Shown here: positions 49,618 through 58,712 of the stretch, in pieces
How positions within the stretch are numbered: the stretch's first letter is position 1
Layout of the letters: the number at the start of each line of letters is the position of its first letter
Assembly (NCBI GenBank): GCA_017614395.1
Contig: JAGABX010000017.1
Coordinates: 1-64,000, forward strand
Direction: 5' to 3'
Source of the DNA: Eubacterium sp.
GTDB lineage: Bacteria; Bacillota; Clostridia; Lachnospirales; Lachnospiraceae
DNA: 64,000 nucleotides
The notes under the pieces: model-generated
The model's input: the letters and a program-made list of their open reading frames with translations, nothing else
The model's database searches: none
Told to the model about the DNA's origin: nothing
Program-made: the position numbers and the translations under genes

Positions 49618-51615
49618 ATGAGCCTGCCCACATTAAATTCTGAACAAAAGGAAGCATCGGAATACACGGTAAAATCACAGGAGGCGGTGGCCGCGGATCT
49701 CGGTCTGTCGATTAAAAACTGCACAGCTGATGAATTGGAGCTTGCGACCGCAAATTGTATCCTGCCACTGAAGGATCTCGTGATCAAAAATGATGAAACC
49801 GGAAACACGGCCTGGTCAGTAGCGGAGTATAAATTTTATGAAACAGATGAGGTACCTCTGACAATCAATCCGAGTCTCTGGATCAACGGCAAGGGTAATT
49901 CCGCAGCCGGTGTTTTTGAGGTCCTGCCGGACAAAATCTATCAGGTTCGCGGGATTGACATTGCCAATATGTCGATCATTCGCGGAAAAACGGGCTGGAT
50001 AGTTCAGGACGTTATGACAAATATCGAGACGGCGCGGACCGCGATAGAATTGTTTGAAAAAGCATTAAACGAAAACATACGCGACAATATAAAAGCAATC
50101 ATAATTTCACATTCCCATGCGGATCATTTCGGAGGCATTCGCGGTGTTATTGATGAGGAACGCGTCGGACATGATGAAAAAACCCAGGTGCAGATCTATG
50201 TTCCTGCCGGTTTTGACGAGGAATGCGTGAAGGAAAACGTGTTTGCCGGAGCGGCGATGGGACGTCGCGCGGAATATCAGTTCGGGGGAGGCCTGAAAAA
50301 GGGGCCGAAGGGCTTTATCAGTTCAGGTCTGGGCCTCGGCAGTCCGAAGGGTACTCCGAGTTTTATAACTCCGACAAACTACATAACGGAAAACGGACCG
50401 GTAATTATAGACGGAATAACAGTTGAATTCCAGTTGACTCCGGGGACCGAGGCGCCGGCGGAAATGAACAATTATTTTGCCGATTACAAAGCGTTCTGGG
50501 TAGCGGAAAACTGCTGCGGAACGCTTCACAATCTCTATCCGATTCGAGGAGCACAGCTGCGTGATTCCTCCGGATGGGCAGGCTTTATTTTAGAGGCAAT
50601 GACAAAATACGCGGATAAATCAGTCGTAATATTTCAGTCTCATAACTGGCCTCATTATAACACGCCCGAGGACCCGCATGCGGTTCGCGATTATCTGTTA
50701 AACAATGCAGCGATGTATAAATACATCCATGACCAGACGCTGCTCTATGCAAATCAGGGATTCACGGCAAAGGAGATCGCGAGAAAACTGCGTGTGCCGG
50801 AGGGATTGAAACTGAATTTCTACGCTCGTCCGTACTATGGTTCTCTTCCGATCAATGCCCGCGCGGTATATACGAAATACCTCGGATTTTTTAACGGCAA
50901 CCCGAACGATGTCGATCCGCTGACGGAGCTGGAGGAGGCCGTGACATTTGTTGATTACGTAGGTTCTGCGGATGCTGTTTTGGAACGGGCATACGATGAT
51001 TATAAAAAGGGTGACTATCGCCGTGCGGCCTACGCAGCCGGCAAGGTTGTACTGGCGCAGCCTAAAAACAATCAGGCACGCTTTTTAACAGCGGACGCAT
51101 TTGAACAGCTCGGTTATGCATCGGAATCGTCTGTTTGGAGGAACGCATACCTCCAGGGCGCTTTGGAACTTCGCGTAGGAGTGTCGGAGGATGTGAATCC
51201 GTTGATCCGCGGGAAGAGGAGAAACGACCTCGCGCAGTGCATGTCATCGGATCTCCTGCTCAAATACATCGGTATCCTGTACGACAATCACGAGGGAGCG
51301 GATGATGAGTCCGAAATCCGTCTCGATATTACGGAGAAAACCTACGGAAAGGACATTACAACACGTTATGTGCTGAAGGTTCATGCGGGTGTTGTACTTA
51401 CCTATCCTATAGATGAGGATGCATCGGAGAACAATATTCCTGCCTACGCGAAACTGAGAAAAGCGCAACTGTTCGCGATCATAGGAAAACAGCTGGATGC
51501 AGTGAAGGATCAGATCGAGACCAACAGTTATGATCTGTTAAAAAAGATTGAAAGCAGGCTTGTCGATGTCAGCACACTCGGCAAATTCCAAATGATCGAG
51601 TCAAACGAGAAATAG
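49618..51615 (+). CDS. SdsA1-type alkylsulfatase (metallo-beta-lactamase fold)
   Basis: 665 residues. Metallo-beta-lactamase domain with the zinc motif SHSHADHFGGIRG at about 163-175 (HxHxDH), NMSIIRGKTGWIVQDVMTN before it, and the second-site region FQSHNWPHYNTPEDPHAVRD. An alkylsulfatase dimerisation domain follows (YRRAAYAAGKVVLAQPKNNQ) and a C-terminal SCP2-like domain (LRVGVSEDVNPLIRG onward) that binds the alkyl chain in SdsA1. These type III sulfatases release sulfate from primary alkyl sulfates by C-O cleavage. No signal peptide, unlike Pseudomonas SdsA1, so it should act in the cytosol. It is unusual in an anaerobic Firmicute. It lies 79 bp after the binding protein, behind a hairpin repeat. 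Confidence 0.92.
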   Translation: MSLPTLNSEQKEASEYTVKSQEAVAADLGLSIKNCTADELELATANCILPLKDLVIKNDETGNTAWSVAEYKFYETDEVPLTINPSLWINGKGNSAAGVFEVLPDKIYQVRGIDIANMSIIRGKTGWIVQDVMTNIETARTAIELFEKALNENIRDNIKAIIISHSHADHFGGIRGVIDEERVGHDEKTQVQIYVPAGFDEECVKENVFAGAAMGRRAEYQFGGGLKKGPKGFISSGLGLGSPKGTPSFITPTNYITENGPVIIDGITVEFQLTPGTEAPAEMNNYFADYKAFWVAENCCGTLHNLYPIRGAQLRDSSGWAGFILEAMTKYADKSVVIFQSHNWPHYNTPEDPHAVRDYLLNNAAMYKYIHDQTLLYANQGFTAKEIARKLRVPEGLKLNFYARPYYGSLPINARAVYTKYLGFFNGNPNDVDPLTELEEAVTFVDYVGSADAVLERAYDDYKKGDYRRAAYAAGKVVLAQPKNNQARFLTADAFEQLGYASESSVWRNAYLQGALELRVGVSEDVNPLIRGKRRNDLAQCMSSDLLLKYIGILYDNHEGADDESEIRLDITEKTYGKDITTRYVLKVHAGVVLTYPIDEDASENNIPAYAKLRKAQLFAIIGKQLDAVKDQIETNSYDLLKKIESRLVDVSTLGKFQMIESNEK

Positions 51616-51625
51616 GTGCCCAGCA

Positions 51626-51657
51626 GGGTGCCTGACTCCCATTACAAAACTGTTATA
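51626..51657 (+). repeat. GGGTGCCTGACTCCC palindrome, copy B (left half only)
   Basis: GGGTGCCTGACTCCCATTAC then AAAACTGTTATA, identical to the left half of the full element at 54131. The right half is missing and the ribosome-binding site GAAAGGAG of the arylsulfatase follows at once. Confidence 0.85.
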
Positions 51658-51674
51658 TGTGAAAGGAGCAAAAC

Positions 51675-54128
51675 ATGTCAGTAGGTTATAACAATTCCCC
51701 CACGACCGGCCATGCGAACGTGCCGGCGGATTTCGATGGTTATGCCGGGATTACCTTGGAAGACTCCCGTATGCACTATCGCGAAACGGATAACGCCGGG
51801 AGAAACAATACAAACGGTAATAATAAAAAAACAAATGTTGTCTACATCGTGCTCGATGACGTCGGATTTGCGCAGCTCGAGGGATTCGGTTCCGACATAC
51901 ATACACCGAATATAAAAAGTCTGGGCGACGGCGGGCTTCGCTACAATAATTTTCACACTACCGCCATATGCTCGGCAACACGAGCTTCACTGCTCACCGG
52001 CGCCAATCATCATGCGGTCGGTGTAGCGACTGTCATAGATACGGCAACCGGTTTCCCAAACGGAATCGGCCATCTCGATCCGCAGTATGCTACCATCGCG
52101 CAGATATTGAAGGAAAACGGTTACGCGACATTTGCTGTCGGAAAATGGCATCTGGCGCCTCTCGAGGATGCCTCGGATCAGGGACCGTTTGACAACTGGC
52201 CGCTTTCAAAAGGATTTGACAAATTCTACGGTTTCATGGAGGGCTATACCGATCAGTACACGCCGAGCCTCATTCAGGACAACTCGGCAGTTATGCCACC
52301 GAAATTCTCCGGAGGACACAGAAAATCAGCGGCCCGCGCTGCATCTGAAACGTCGGGTGACAGCACATACAGTATAGAGGGAAACTATCATCTCTCGGAG
52401 GATCTCGCCGACCATGCGATCCATTACCTGTTCCAGCAGACAAATTCGCATTCGGAGCAGCCGTTCTTTTTATATCTCGCGTTCGGCGCCGGCCATGCTC
52501 CGCATCAGGTACCGCAGAAATACATAGATGAATACAAGGGTAAATTTGACCGCGGCTGGGATGTGGTTCGCGAGGACTGGTTTAATCGCCAGCGTGAACT
52601 CGGAATCGTACCGGAGGATGCGGTTCTCACGGATAGGAATCAGTTTGCGGAAAAATGGGATGACCTGACCGAGGATCAGAAAAAAGTATATGCAAAATAC
52701 ATGGAGGTCTATGCCGGTTTCCTCACGCACACCGACGAACAGATCGGACGTGTGCTCGACTATCTCGAGAAAATCGGCGAGCGTGAAAACACGGTTATTG
52801 TCCTGTTGTCTGATAACGGTGCGTCTGCAGAGGGCGGTCGTCACGGACGCGTTTCGGACGAGAGCACGCTCGTTCTCGGTGAGGATGATGAGGAATTGGA
52901 ATTCGGCCTGCAGCATGTGGATGAGCTCGGCTCGTATTCGACGGGTCCGCATTACCCGATCGGCTGGGCCAACGCCGGAAACACTCCGTTCAAATGGTAC
53001 AAAAGCTGGGTTTATGCCGGCGGTGTGAAGGATCCCCTGATCGTCAGTTACCCTGCAGGAATTACGGAAAAAGGCGGAATCCGCTCGCAATATCACCATG
53101 TTTCCGATATCACGCCGACCATACTCGACATACTCGGTATACGAAAACCCGACATCGTTAACGGCGTAGCGCAAAAACCAATCACGGGAACGAGCTTCAA
53201 ATACACGTTTAATGACGCTGATGCACCGACGCAGAAACCGATCCAGTACTACGAGCAGACCGGAAACCGCGGCATCTGGAAGGACGGCTGGAAAGCGATC
53301 ACCAACCATCTCATGGTGTCGAATTATGAGGATGACGAGTGGGAGCTCTACCATGTTGACGAGGATTATTCTGAGGATGACAATGTCGCCGAACTTTTTC
53401 CTGACAAATTGGAGGAACTGAAAAATCTCTGGTTTGTTGAGGCGGGGAAAAACAATGTGTTCCCGCTCGGGACAGGCGCATATATCGTTCGGAGTGAGGA
53501 ACAGAAAAAGTCTGACGCCGCCGCGATGAAACTGATGCTGCAGGAGGAAAAATATTCATATAAAGGTATCATCGAACCGTTCCGCACCGGCAGGAGTCTC
53601 CTGTTCAACCAGAGGAGCAACGAGATCCGCATTGAGCTTGACCATAAACGGAGCTACGAGGGGACGCTGTACGCCGGAGGGATGCGACTGGCAGGCTATA
53701 CGCTTTTTATTAAAAACAACCGCCTGTGCTACACCTACAATGCAGCGCTTCGTGCGTACTACCGCGCTGTGACCGACGAATTGCCGGAGGGAAAACTCGA
53801 TATCAGGGTTGTTACGGAGGTTCCGATAGCTGATTCCGAAAACACCTCTACAGGGCAGGAAAACCCGTTTGGAGTTGCGAATGCGGGACCGCGCGGTTAT
53901 GTATCCTTGTATGTAAACGGGAAAAAGCAGGCGGAGACTGTCATTGAGAAATTCTGGTTCGGACTTGAGGTAAATTTCTCAGTCAAGGACGGCAACCAGA
54001 GCTCCGTTGATCCTGAAAACGATTTTCCGTTTGAGTATCCGGGCGAGATAGACAGGATCGATTTCCTCGCATCACCGGCCGAGATCGATACCAAAGAATT
54101 GCTGGATGAGTATTTTCAGATAGACTGA
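51675..54128 (+). CDS. Cys-type arylsulfatase
   Basis: 817 residues of the type I (formylglycine) sulfatase family. Metal-binding VLDDVGFAQLEGFGSDIHTP near 57-76; the activation motif CSATRASLLTG with C at about residue 98, whose cysteine must be oxidised to formylglycine; YATFAVGKWHLAP; the alpha/beta core with VIVLLSDNGASAEGGRHG; and a C-terminal beta-rich extension (GTLYAGGMRLAGYTLFIKNN, NGKKQAETVIEKFWF) as in AtsA-like enzymes. No signal peptide, so it is cytosolic. An anaerobic sulfatase-maturating enzyme (radical SAM) is required but is not in this window. It cleaves sulfate esters by S-O attack, complementing the alkylsulfatase. Confidence 0.92.
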   Translation: MSVGYNNSPTTGHANVPADFDGYAGITLEDSRMHYRETDNAGRNNTNGNNKKTNVVYIVLDDVGFAQLEGFGSDIHTPNIKSLGDGGLRYNNFHTTAICSATRASLLTGANHHAVGVATVIDTATGFPNGIGHLDPQYATIAQILKENGYATFAVGKWHLAPLEDASDQGPFDNWPLSKGFDKFYGFMEGYTDQYTPSLIQDNSAVMPPKFSGGHRKSAARAASETSGDSTYSIEGNYHLSEDLADHAIHYLFQQTNSHSEQPFFLYLAFGAGHAPHQVPQKYIDEYKGKFDRGWDVVREDWFNRQRELGIVPEDAVLTDRNQFAEKWDDLTEDQKKVYAKYMEVYAGFLTHTDEQIGRVLDYLEKIGERENTVIVLLSDNGASAEGGRHGRVSDESTLVLGEDDEELEFGLQHVDELGSYSTGPHYPIGWANAGNTPFKWYKSWVYAGGVKDPLIVSYPAGITEKGGIRSQYHHVSDITPTILDILGIRKPDIVNGVAQKPITGTSFKYTFNDADAPTQKPIQYYEQTGNRGIWKDGWKAITNHLMVSNYEDDEWELYHVDEDYSEDDNVAELFPDKLEELKNLWFVEAGKNNVFPLGTGAYIVRSEEQKKSDAAAMKLMLQEEKYSYKGIIEPFRTGRSLLFNQRSNEIRIELDHKRSYEGTLYAGGMRLAGYTLFIKNNRLCYTYNAALRAYYRAVTDELPEGKLDIRVVTEVPIADSENTSTGQENPFGVANAGPRGYVSLYVNGKKQAETVIEKFWFGLEVNFSVKDGNQSSVDPENDFPFEYPGEIDRIDFLASPAEIDTKELLDEYFQID

Positions 54129-54130
54129 GA

Positions 54131-54207
54131 GGGTGCCTGACTCCCATTACAAAACTGTTATAAGCAAAACGTTTAACAAATTTGTAATGGGGTCAGGCTC
54201 CTGACAG
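54131..54207 (+). repeat. GGGTGCCTGACTCCC palindrome, copy C (full)
   Basis: 77 bp: left arm GGGTGCCTGACTCCCATTAC, a centre AAAACTGTTATAAGCAAAAC and GTTTAACAAATTT, right arm GTAATGGGGTCAGGCTCCTG. GCCTGACTCCCATTAC pairs with GTAATGGGGTCAGGC. It fills the gap between arylsulfatase and DUF1254 genes. Confidence 0.88.
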
Positions 54208-54221
54208 AGAAAGGATAAAAA

Positions 54222-55532
54222 ATGAAAGAAAAAGCATTGCAACTATATACATATGCATTTCCGTTGATCGCGACGGAGGTGACACACTGGGGCGCGGATG
54301 ATACAATCGGGTTCACGCATTTACGTGAGTTCCCCGACAGCAGTGAAACGCGAGTAGTGCGACTCAACATGGACACTTTGTATTCGCTGGCCTTTACACA
54401 GCTGGCAAACACTCCCTATGTGGCACACGTCCCGAAAATCGAGGATAGGTATTACCTGTTTCCTATTTTGGATGCATACACTAATGTTGTGGAGTCGATC
54501 GGGACACGGACGCCGAACTGGGCGGAGGGGGACTATATTCTGCTGTATCAGGATCAGCCGGTTCCGGCAGGTTATGAAAACTACGAGGTGATCCGTTTGC
54601 AGGACTCTCTCAACAGTATTTTACTTCGTATCGAGACACGTGGGAAAAAGGACTACAATTACATAAATAAATATCAGGATCAGTTTGAGCTGCGCCCGCT
54701 TTATCCGGAAAGATTAGAGCCGGTTCCGGGATCACAGGGCGCCCCGGCACATGTGATGGAAACGATCTCGGCGGAGGAGTTCTTTACACTGTTTGCAAAA
54801 CTGTCAGTCGTGAATCCGATACGTGATCCGGAGATACAAAAGGCAGCCTCGGAGTTTGGAATTATAACGGAGAACAATGGAATTATTTCATCGAAATCGG
54901 AGGATGCTGACAGCAAAAAAATATACAATAAATTCGATTATAATTCCCTCGATTCTGAGAAGAGGGAAGCCCTGGAATTCTCTGTGCGTGAGGGCTTTGC
55001 TACAGTTATCAACGCTCCTGTTAATCCTGCGGATTTAGTCATTTCAAATGGCTGGTATTCCAAATTCACGGATATCGGCAGCTATGGAGAGAACTATGCA
55101 GCGAGAGCCTCTGTTGCATATCACGGATGGGGCGCTAACATCCCACAGGACAGTGCCTATGCATCCTCGTTAGAAAAACTGGACGCAAACAAAAAATACA
55201 AAATCCATATTAAAAAAGACGGCTTCCCGCATGCGGAATACTTTTGGTCATTGACGCTGTATGGTGAACCAAGTCAGTATCCGGTACCGAATAAAATCGA
55301 TCGTTTTGCAATAAACACTTACGATGTGGATGACGGAATCGTTCAGAGAAACCCGGATGGTTCACTCGATATCATTGTCTCGCGAGAGGAGCCGACTGAT
55401 TCGTTGGAGAGGAAAAACTGGCTCCCTGCACCGACAGAGGAGGATGCTTTTTCTTTGACCATCCGTATCTACTGGCCGGATGAATTCACGCTGCAGGGCA
55501 AGTGGGAGGCGCCTGTGATCAGCGAATTTTAG
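54222..55532 (+). CDS. DUF1254/DUF1214 protein
   Basis: 436 residues. DUF1254 domain (about 20-150: NMDTLYSLAFTQLANTPYVA, YYLFPILDAYTNVVESIGTR, QDQPVPAGYENYEVIRLQDS) and DUF1214 domain (about 310-430: HAEYFWSLTLYGEPSQYPVP, NPDGSLDIIVSREEPTD). The pair occurs across bacteria, often with a signal peptide; none is present here. Function is unknown. Last gene of the sulfatase operon by spacing and strand, so it may act on the released alcohol or the sulfated substrate. The start MKEKALQLYTYAFPLIATEV is preceded by AGAAAGG. Confidence 0.87.
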   Translation: MKEKALQLYTYAFPLIATEVTHWGADDTIGFTHLREFPDSSETRVVRLNMDTLYSLAFTQLANTPYVAHVPKIEDRYYLFPILDAYTNVVESIGTRTPNWAEGDYILLYQDQPVPAGYENYEVIRLQDSLNSILLRIETRGKKDYNYINKYQDQFELRPLYPERLEPVPGSQGAPAHVMETISAEEFFTLFAKLSVVNPIRDPEIQKAASEFGIITENNGIISSKSEDADSKKIYNKFDYNSLDSEKREALEFSVREGFATVINAPVNPADLVISNGWYSKFTDIGSYGENYAARASVAYHGWGANIPQDSAYASSLEKLDANKKYKIHIKKDGFPHAEYFWSLTLYGEPSQYPVPNKIDRFAINTYDVDDGIVQRNPDGSLDIIVSREEPTDSLERKNWLPAPTEEDAFSLTIRIYWPDEFTLQGKWEAPVISEF

Positions 55533-55638
55533 ATACGTTTCGCTTGGCTGCTAAAAACAGAAATACCCAAAAACAGATTTCTGTCTCATAATCATTAAAG
55601 TATGATAGTTAATTGTCCAAGGTAAATTGTCTAAATGG

Positions 55639-55678
55639 AAAAAACCTCTTGCAAGCCAAGGGGTTTTTATGTTATAAT
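55639..55678 (+). promoter_or_regulatory. Hairpin terminator overlapping the relQ promoter
   Basis: AAAAACCTCTTG (55640-55651) can pair with CCAAGGGGTTTTT (55656-55668), a terminator-like stem with T-run for the operon upstream. TTGCAA (55649-55654), 18-bp spacer and TATAAT (55673-55678) form a promoter for the downstream gene in the same DNA. Confidence 0.6.
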
Positions 55679-55708
55679 CCATAAGGTTAGTGTTGCAGGA
55701 GGGATTAT

Positions 55709-56389
55709 ATGGCGGAAACAGGAAATGAGCTCTATCTGAACGATAACTTTTTGAGTAACCTCATGGCCGATGAAACCTTCGGAAAATTCGTCGAGCAGGG
55801 GGAGGCGTTCCGTACCCTGTTGGCCTACTGCAAATGCGCCATCATGGAGGTGGAGACCAAATTCAAAGTTCTCAACGAGGATTTTTCCGTCGAGTACGAC
55901 AGAAACCCCATCGAGACCATAAAAACCAGGCTGAAAAGTCCCGAGAGCATCATCGAGAAACTCCAGCGCAAGGGACTCCCATTTTCAGCGGAATCGATCG
56001 AACAAAACCTGAATGATATTGCCGGTGTCCGCGTCATCTGCGCGTTTCCGGAGGACATATATCTCCTCAGCGAATGCCTCCTCGAGCAGGACGACATACG
56101 TCTGATCCGGAAAAAGGACTACATCGCTGAGCCTAAACCGAACGGTTATCGGAGCCTTCACCTCATCGTGGAGGTGCCTATCTTTTTACATAATGAAAAA
56201 CGTTATATGAAAGTCGAGGTGCAGTTGCGGACCATCGCCATGGATTTCTGGGCGAGCCTCGAACATCAGATTTACTATAAAAAGGGACACGATATCGAAA
56301 AACTGCGGGAGGAACTGCGTATCTGCGCTGAAACGAGCGCTGCTCTGGATCTGCGCATGCAGAATATCCGCGCCCAGATTGACGAATGA
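55709..56389 (+). CDS. Small alarmone synthetase (RelQ type)
   Basis: 226 residues consisting of one RelA/SpoT synthetase domain with flanking helices. Landmarks are KTRLKSPESIIEKLQRKG (ATP contacts), DIAGVRVICAFPEDIYLLSE, KKDYIAEPKPNGYRSLHLIV (the NGYRSLH G-loop) and VEVQLRTIAMDFWASLEHQI (the EVQLRT motif and the WASLEH catalytic segment). There is no hydrolase, TGS or ACT domain. It makes (p)ppGpp from GTP/GDP and ATP and should be controlled by oligomeric state, as in RelQ. Good promoter and GCAGGAGG ribosome-binding site. The rhomboid gene begins 16 bp after its stop. Confidence 0.92.
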   Translation: MAETGNELYLNDNFLSNLMADETFGKFVEQGEAFRTLLAYCKCAIMEVETKFKVLNEDFSVEYDRNPIETIKTRLKSPESIIEKLQRKGLPFSAESIEQNLNDIAGVRVICAFPEDIYLLSECLLEQDDIRLIRKKDYIAEPKPNGYRSLHLIVEVPIFLHNEKRYMKVEVQLRTIAMDFWASLEHQIYYKKGHDIEKLREELRICAETSAALDLRMQNIRAQIDE

Positions 56390-56404
56390 TCCCAAGGAGT
56401 ACAA

Positions 56405-57028
56405 ATGCCAACCGGTTTTTTCTCATTACCTAAATTCAACAAACAGACATTCCCGTGGATGACGGCCGTGCTCGTCCTCGCCAACGTTACCATGTTTATA
56501 ATAATTGAGGTTTCAGGTGATTCCGCAGACACGGATTACATGATAAAAATGGGTGCCGCCTACGGACCTGACATCCTCGAGAATCACGAATACTACCGGC
56601 TGTTCACGCACATGTTCCTGCACTTCGGGTTCATGCATCTGTTTAACAACATGATCTCCCTCATAGTGCTTGGTTACACGACGGAACGGGTACTCGGGCG
56701 GATCAGGTTTTTGGTGCTGTACCTGCTCTCCGGGATTCTGGCCGGAGTGACGTCTCTCCTCTACTGCATCAGCGTAAATGAGGCGACTGTCTCGGCGGGT
56801 GCGTCCGGCGCGATATTCGGACTGCTCGGCGCACTGCTGGTATTGCTGATACGCGGCAGTCGCGGGCATATCGGCAACATATTCCCGTTTCTGATCTACC
56901 TCGCGATAGCGCTTTACAGCGGATATGTAGACCAGACCATCGACCATGCGGCTCATCTCGGCGGATTTATTGCCGGAATGGTCATCTGCCTGCTCATGCA
57001 TTTGGGTAAAAAGAAATTCAAAATATAG
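56405..57028 (+). CDS. Rhomboid family intramembrane serine protease
   Basis: 207 residues with about six membrane spans. The catalytic serine is in GASGAIFGLLGALLVLL (GxSG motif) near residue 138, the partner histidine in DHAAHLGGFIAGM near 186, and the conserved HMFLHFGFMHLFNNMISLIV segment near 75-94. It cleaves membrane proteins within the bilayer; substrates are unknown. The spacing suggests cotranscription with the alarmone synthetase. RBS AAGGAG precedes the ATG. Confidence 0.92.
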   Translation: MPTGFFSLPKFNKQTFPWMTAVLVLANVTMFIIIEVSGDSADTDYMIKMGAAYGPDILENHEYYRLFTHMFLHFGFMHLFNNMISLIVLGYTTERVLGRIRFLVLYLLSGILAGVTSLLYCISVNEATVSAGASGAIFGLLGALLVLLIRGSRGHIGNIFPFLIYLAIALYSGYVDQTIDHAAHLGGFIAGMVICLLMHLGKKKFKI

Positions 57029-57038
57029 GTTGCAACAC

Positions 57039-57110
57039 GGGTACATGACTCCCGTTACAAAACTGTTATAAGCGAAGTGTTTAACAAATCTGTAATGGGG
57101 TTAGGCACTC
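57039..57110 (+). repeat. GGGTGCCTGACTCCC palindrome, copy D (full, diverged)
   Basis: GGGTACATGACTCCCGTTAC then AAAACTGTTATAAGCGAAGT and the right arm CTGTAATGGGGTTAGGCACT. The arms carry several substitutions, partly breaking the outer stem. It precedes the AGAGGAGG ribosome-binding site of the next gene by 2 bp. Confidence 0.85.
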
Positions 57111-57124
57111 AAGAGGAGGAAACA

Positions 57125-58156
57125 ATGTTAGTCAACATATATTACGGCGGGCGCGGACTTATTGACGATCCGACGCTTTTTGTAATAGAGCGTATAGAAA
57201 AAGTTCTCGACGAACTGCAGGTAAACGTAGACCGCTACAACCTGTTCGAGGATAAATCGAGCATAACCGTCATGCACAAAACCCTCAAGGGAGCGGATGC
57301 CGTGATACTCGCCGCATCGGTAGAGTGGTTCGGTGTCGGGGGATATCTGCAGCAGTTCCTTGACTCCTGCTGGCTCTACGGTGACAAAGAGGAAATCAAA
57401 AAAATATACATGATGCCCGTCGTCATGGCGACCACCTACGGAGAGCGCGAGGCGGAATTCAACCTTGTCCGCGCGTGGGAAATACTCGGCGGAATCCCGT
57501 GCGAGGGGATATGCGCCTATGTCGAGAATCATGTGGATTTTGAGACGAATGCCGAATATAACCTGATGCTGGAGAAACGAATCGAGAATTTTTACCGGAC
57601 GATCTCGAAACACGCTGTCGGTTTCCCGAACAGCAACACCAAGGTCAACGAATCGGTTTCCAGGTCGAGAACGCCGTCCCTGACACCGCAGGAAAGCGAA
57701 CAGCTCTCCGCCTATGTTGCGAATGATGCTTATGTGAAAAAGCAAAAAGAGGATATCGAGGAACTGACAAACCTGTTCAAAGGTATGGTCGGTGAGATAC
57801 CGCAGCGCGATGAATATGTCGATACGATCCGTGAGCATTTTGTGCCGCTGGAGGATCCGATCGAGGTAATCTACCGGCTGGATCTCGAGGACGAAAACAC
57901 ATCTATCATAATAGAAGTAAAGGATGAACAGCTTGATGTATACCGCACATCGCTCGGAACTGATTCATCAAAAGGAAAATCAGACGTCATTGCGAAGGTG
58001 CGCACGGAGATTTTCCGCGAGATACTCGACGGTGAAAAAACATTCCAGAGCGCTTATATGAAGGGCGACATGCCGAGCGTCAGTGGCAATTTCACCATGG
58101 TCAGGTATTTTGACACGCTGTTCAAATTCAATGATGTAGAAGTGGAGGACTTGTAA
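57125..58156 (+). CDS. Flavodoxin-like / SCP2 two-domain protein
   Basis: 343 residues from ATG 57125 (GAGGAGGAAACA upstream; the longer frame runs back into the repeat). Residues 1-175 have a flavodoxin-like fold related to NADPH-dependent FMN reductases (VNIYYGGRGLIDDPTLFVIE, GADAVILAASVEWFGVGGYL, QQFLDSCW). About 175-225 is a linker; about 235-343 is an SCP2 sterol/lipid-carrier domain (EVIYRLDLEDENTSIIIEVK, SGNFTMVRYFDTLFKFNDVE). Members occur in Clostridia without known function. An electron-transfer or acyl-carrier role with bound FMN and lipid is plausible only as inference. Confidence 0.8.
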   Translation: MLVNIYYGGRGLIDDPTLFVIERIEKVLDELQVNVDRYNLFEDKSSITVMHKTLKGADAVILAASVEWFGVGGYLQQFLDSCWLYGDKEEIKKIYMMPVVMATTYGEREAEFNLVRAWEILGGIPCEGICAYVENHVDFETNAEYNLMLEKRIENFYRTISKHAVGFPNSNTKVNESVSRSRTPSLTPQESEQLSAYVANDAYVKKQKEDIEELTNLFKGMVGEIPQRDEYVDTIREHFVPLEDPIEVIYRLDLEDENTSIIIEVKDEQLDVYRTSLGTDSSKGKSDVIAKVRTEIFREILDGEKTFQSAYMKGDMPSVSGNFTMVRYFDTLFKFNDVEVEDL

Positions 58157-58219
58157 TTTACGTTACTTTCCGCATGGGGTGGAGTGACAGCCGTGAATAG
58201 TGAGTGAAAGGAGATTTTC

Positions 58220-58633
58220 ATGTCAGATTGCATTTTCTGTAAAATTATCGAGGGCGACATCCCCTCAACAAAAGTGTACGAGGACGACCGCTGCGTCGCT
58301 ATCCTCGATGTGAACCCGGCGGCGCGCGGCCACGTAATCGTACTGCCGAAAACACATGCTGCAAACGTATTCGAGATTCCCGACGAGGATCTCGCGCATG
58401 CTGTTTGTGTAGCAAAAAAAGTAGCAGCCGCTCAGAAATCCGCATATAACTGTGACGGTGTAAACATCCTGCAGAACAACGGCGAGGCAGCTGGTCAGAC
58501 CGTGTTCCATCTGCATATCCATGTGATACCTCGTTTTGACGGAGATACGGTAAACATGAAATGGATACCGGGTGAGATGCCTGCGGACATGGATGCTATA
58601 GCTGCAGAACTGCGAAACGCCATGCCGGCATGA
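58220..58633 (+). CDS. HIT family nucleotide hydrolase
   Basis: 137 residues starting MSDCIFCKIIEGDIPSTKVY, with the histidine triad HLHIHVIPR near 98-106 and zinc-type CxxC at residues 4-7. HIT proteins of the HinT group hydrolyse adenosine phosphoramidates and acyl-AMP. RBS AAAGGAGATTTTC. Complete; about 62 bp after the SCP2 gene and 80 bp before murG. Confidence 0.93.
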   Translation: MSDCIFCKIIEGDIPSTKVYEDDRCVAILDVNPAARGHVIVLPKTHAANVFEIPDEDLAHAVCVAKKVAAAQKSAYNCDGVNILQNNGEAAGQTVFHLHIHVIPRFDGDTVNMKWIPGEMPADMDAIAAELRNAMPA

Positions 58634-58712
58634 TCGTCGGATCTGCCATCGGAAAAATTGATAACTGCTGAATAGCGAAAAGCCATGCCATTATACAGAG
58701 AAAGGAAGCAAC

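Noticed and set aside
52470..53354. 294-codon minus-strand frame within the arylsulfatase gene
   Set aside because: The sulfatase frame has family motifs throughout this stretch; the antisense frame resembles nothing and has no start signals.
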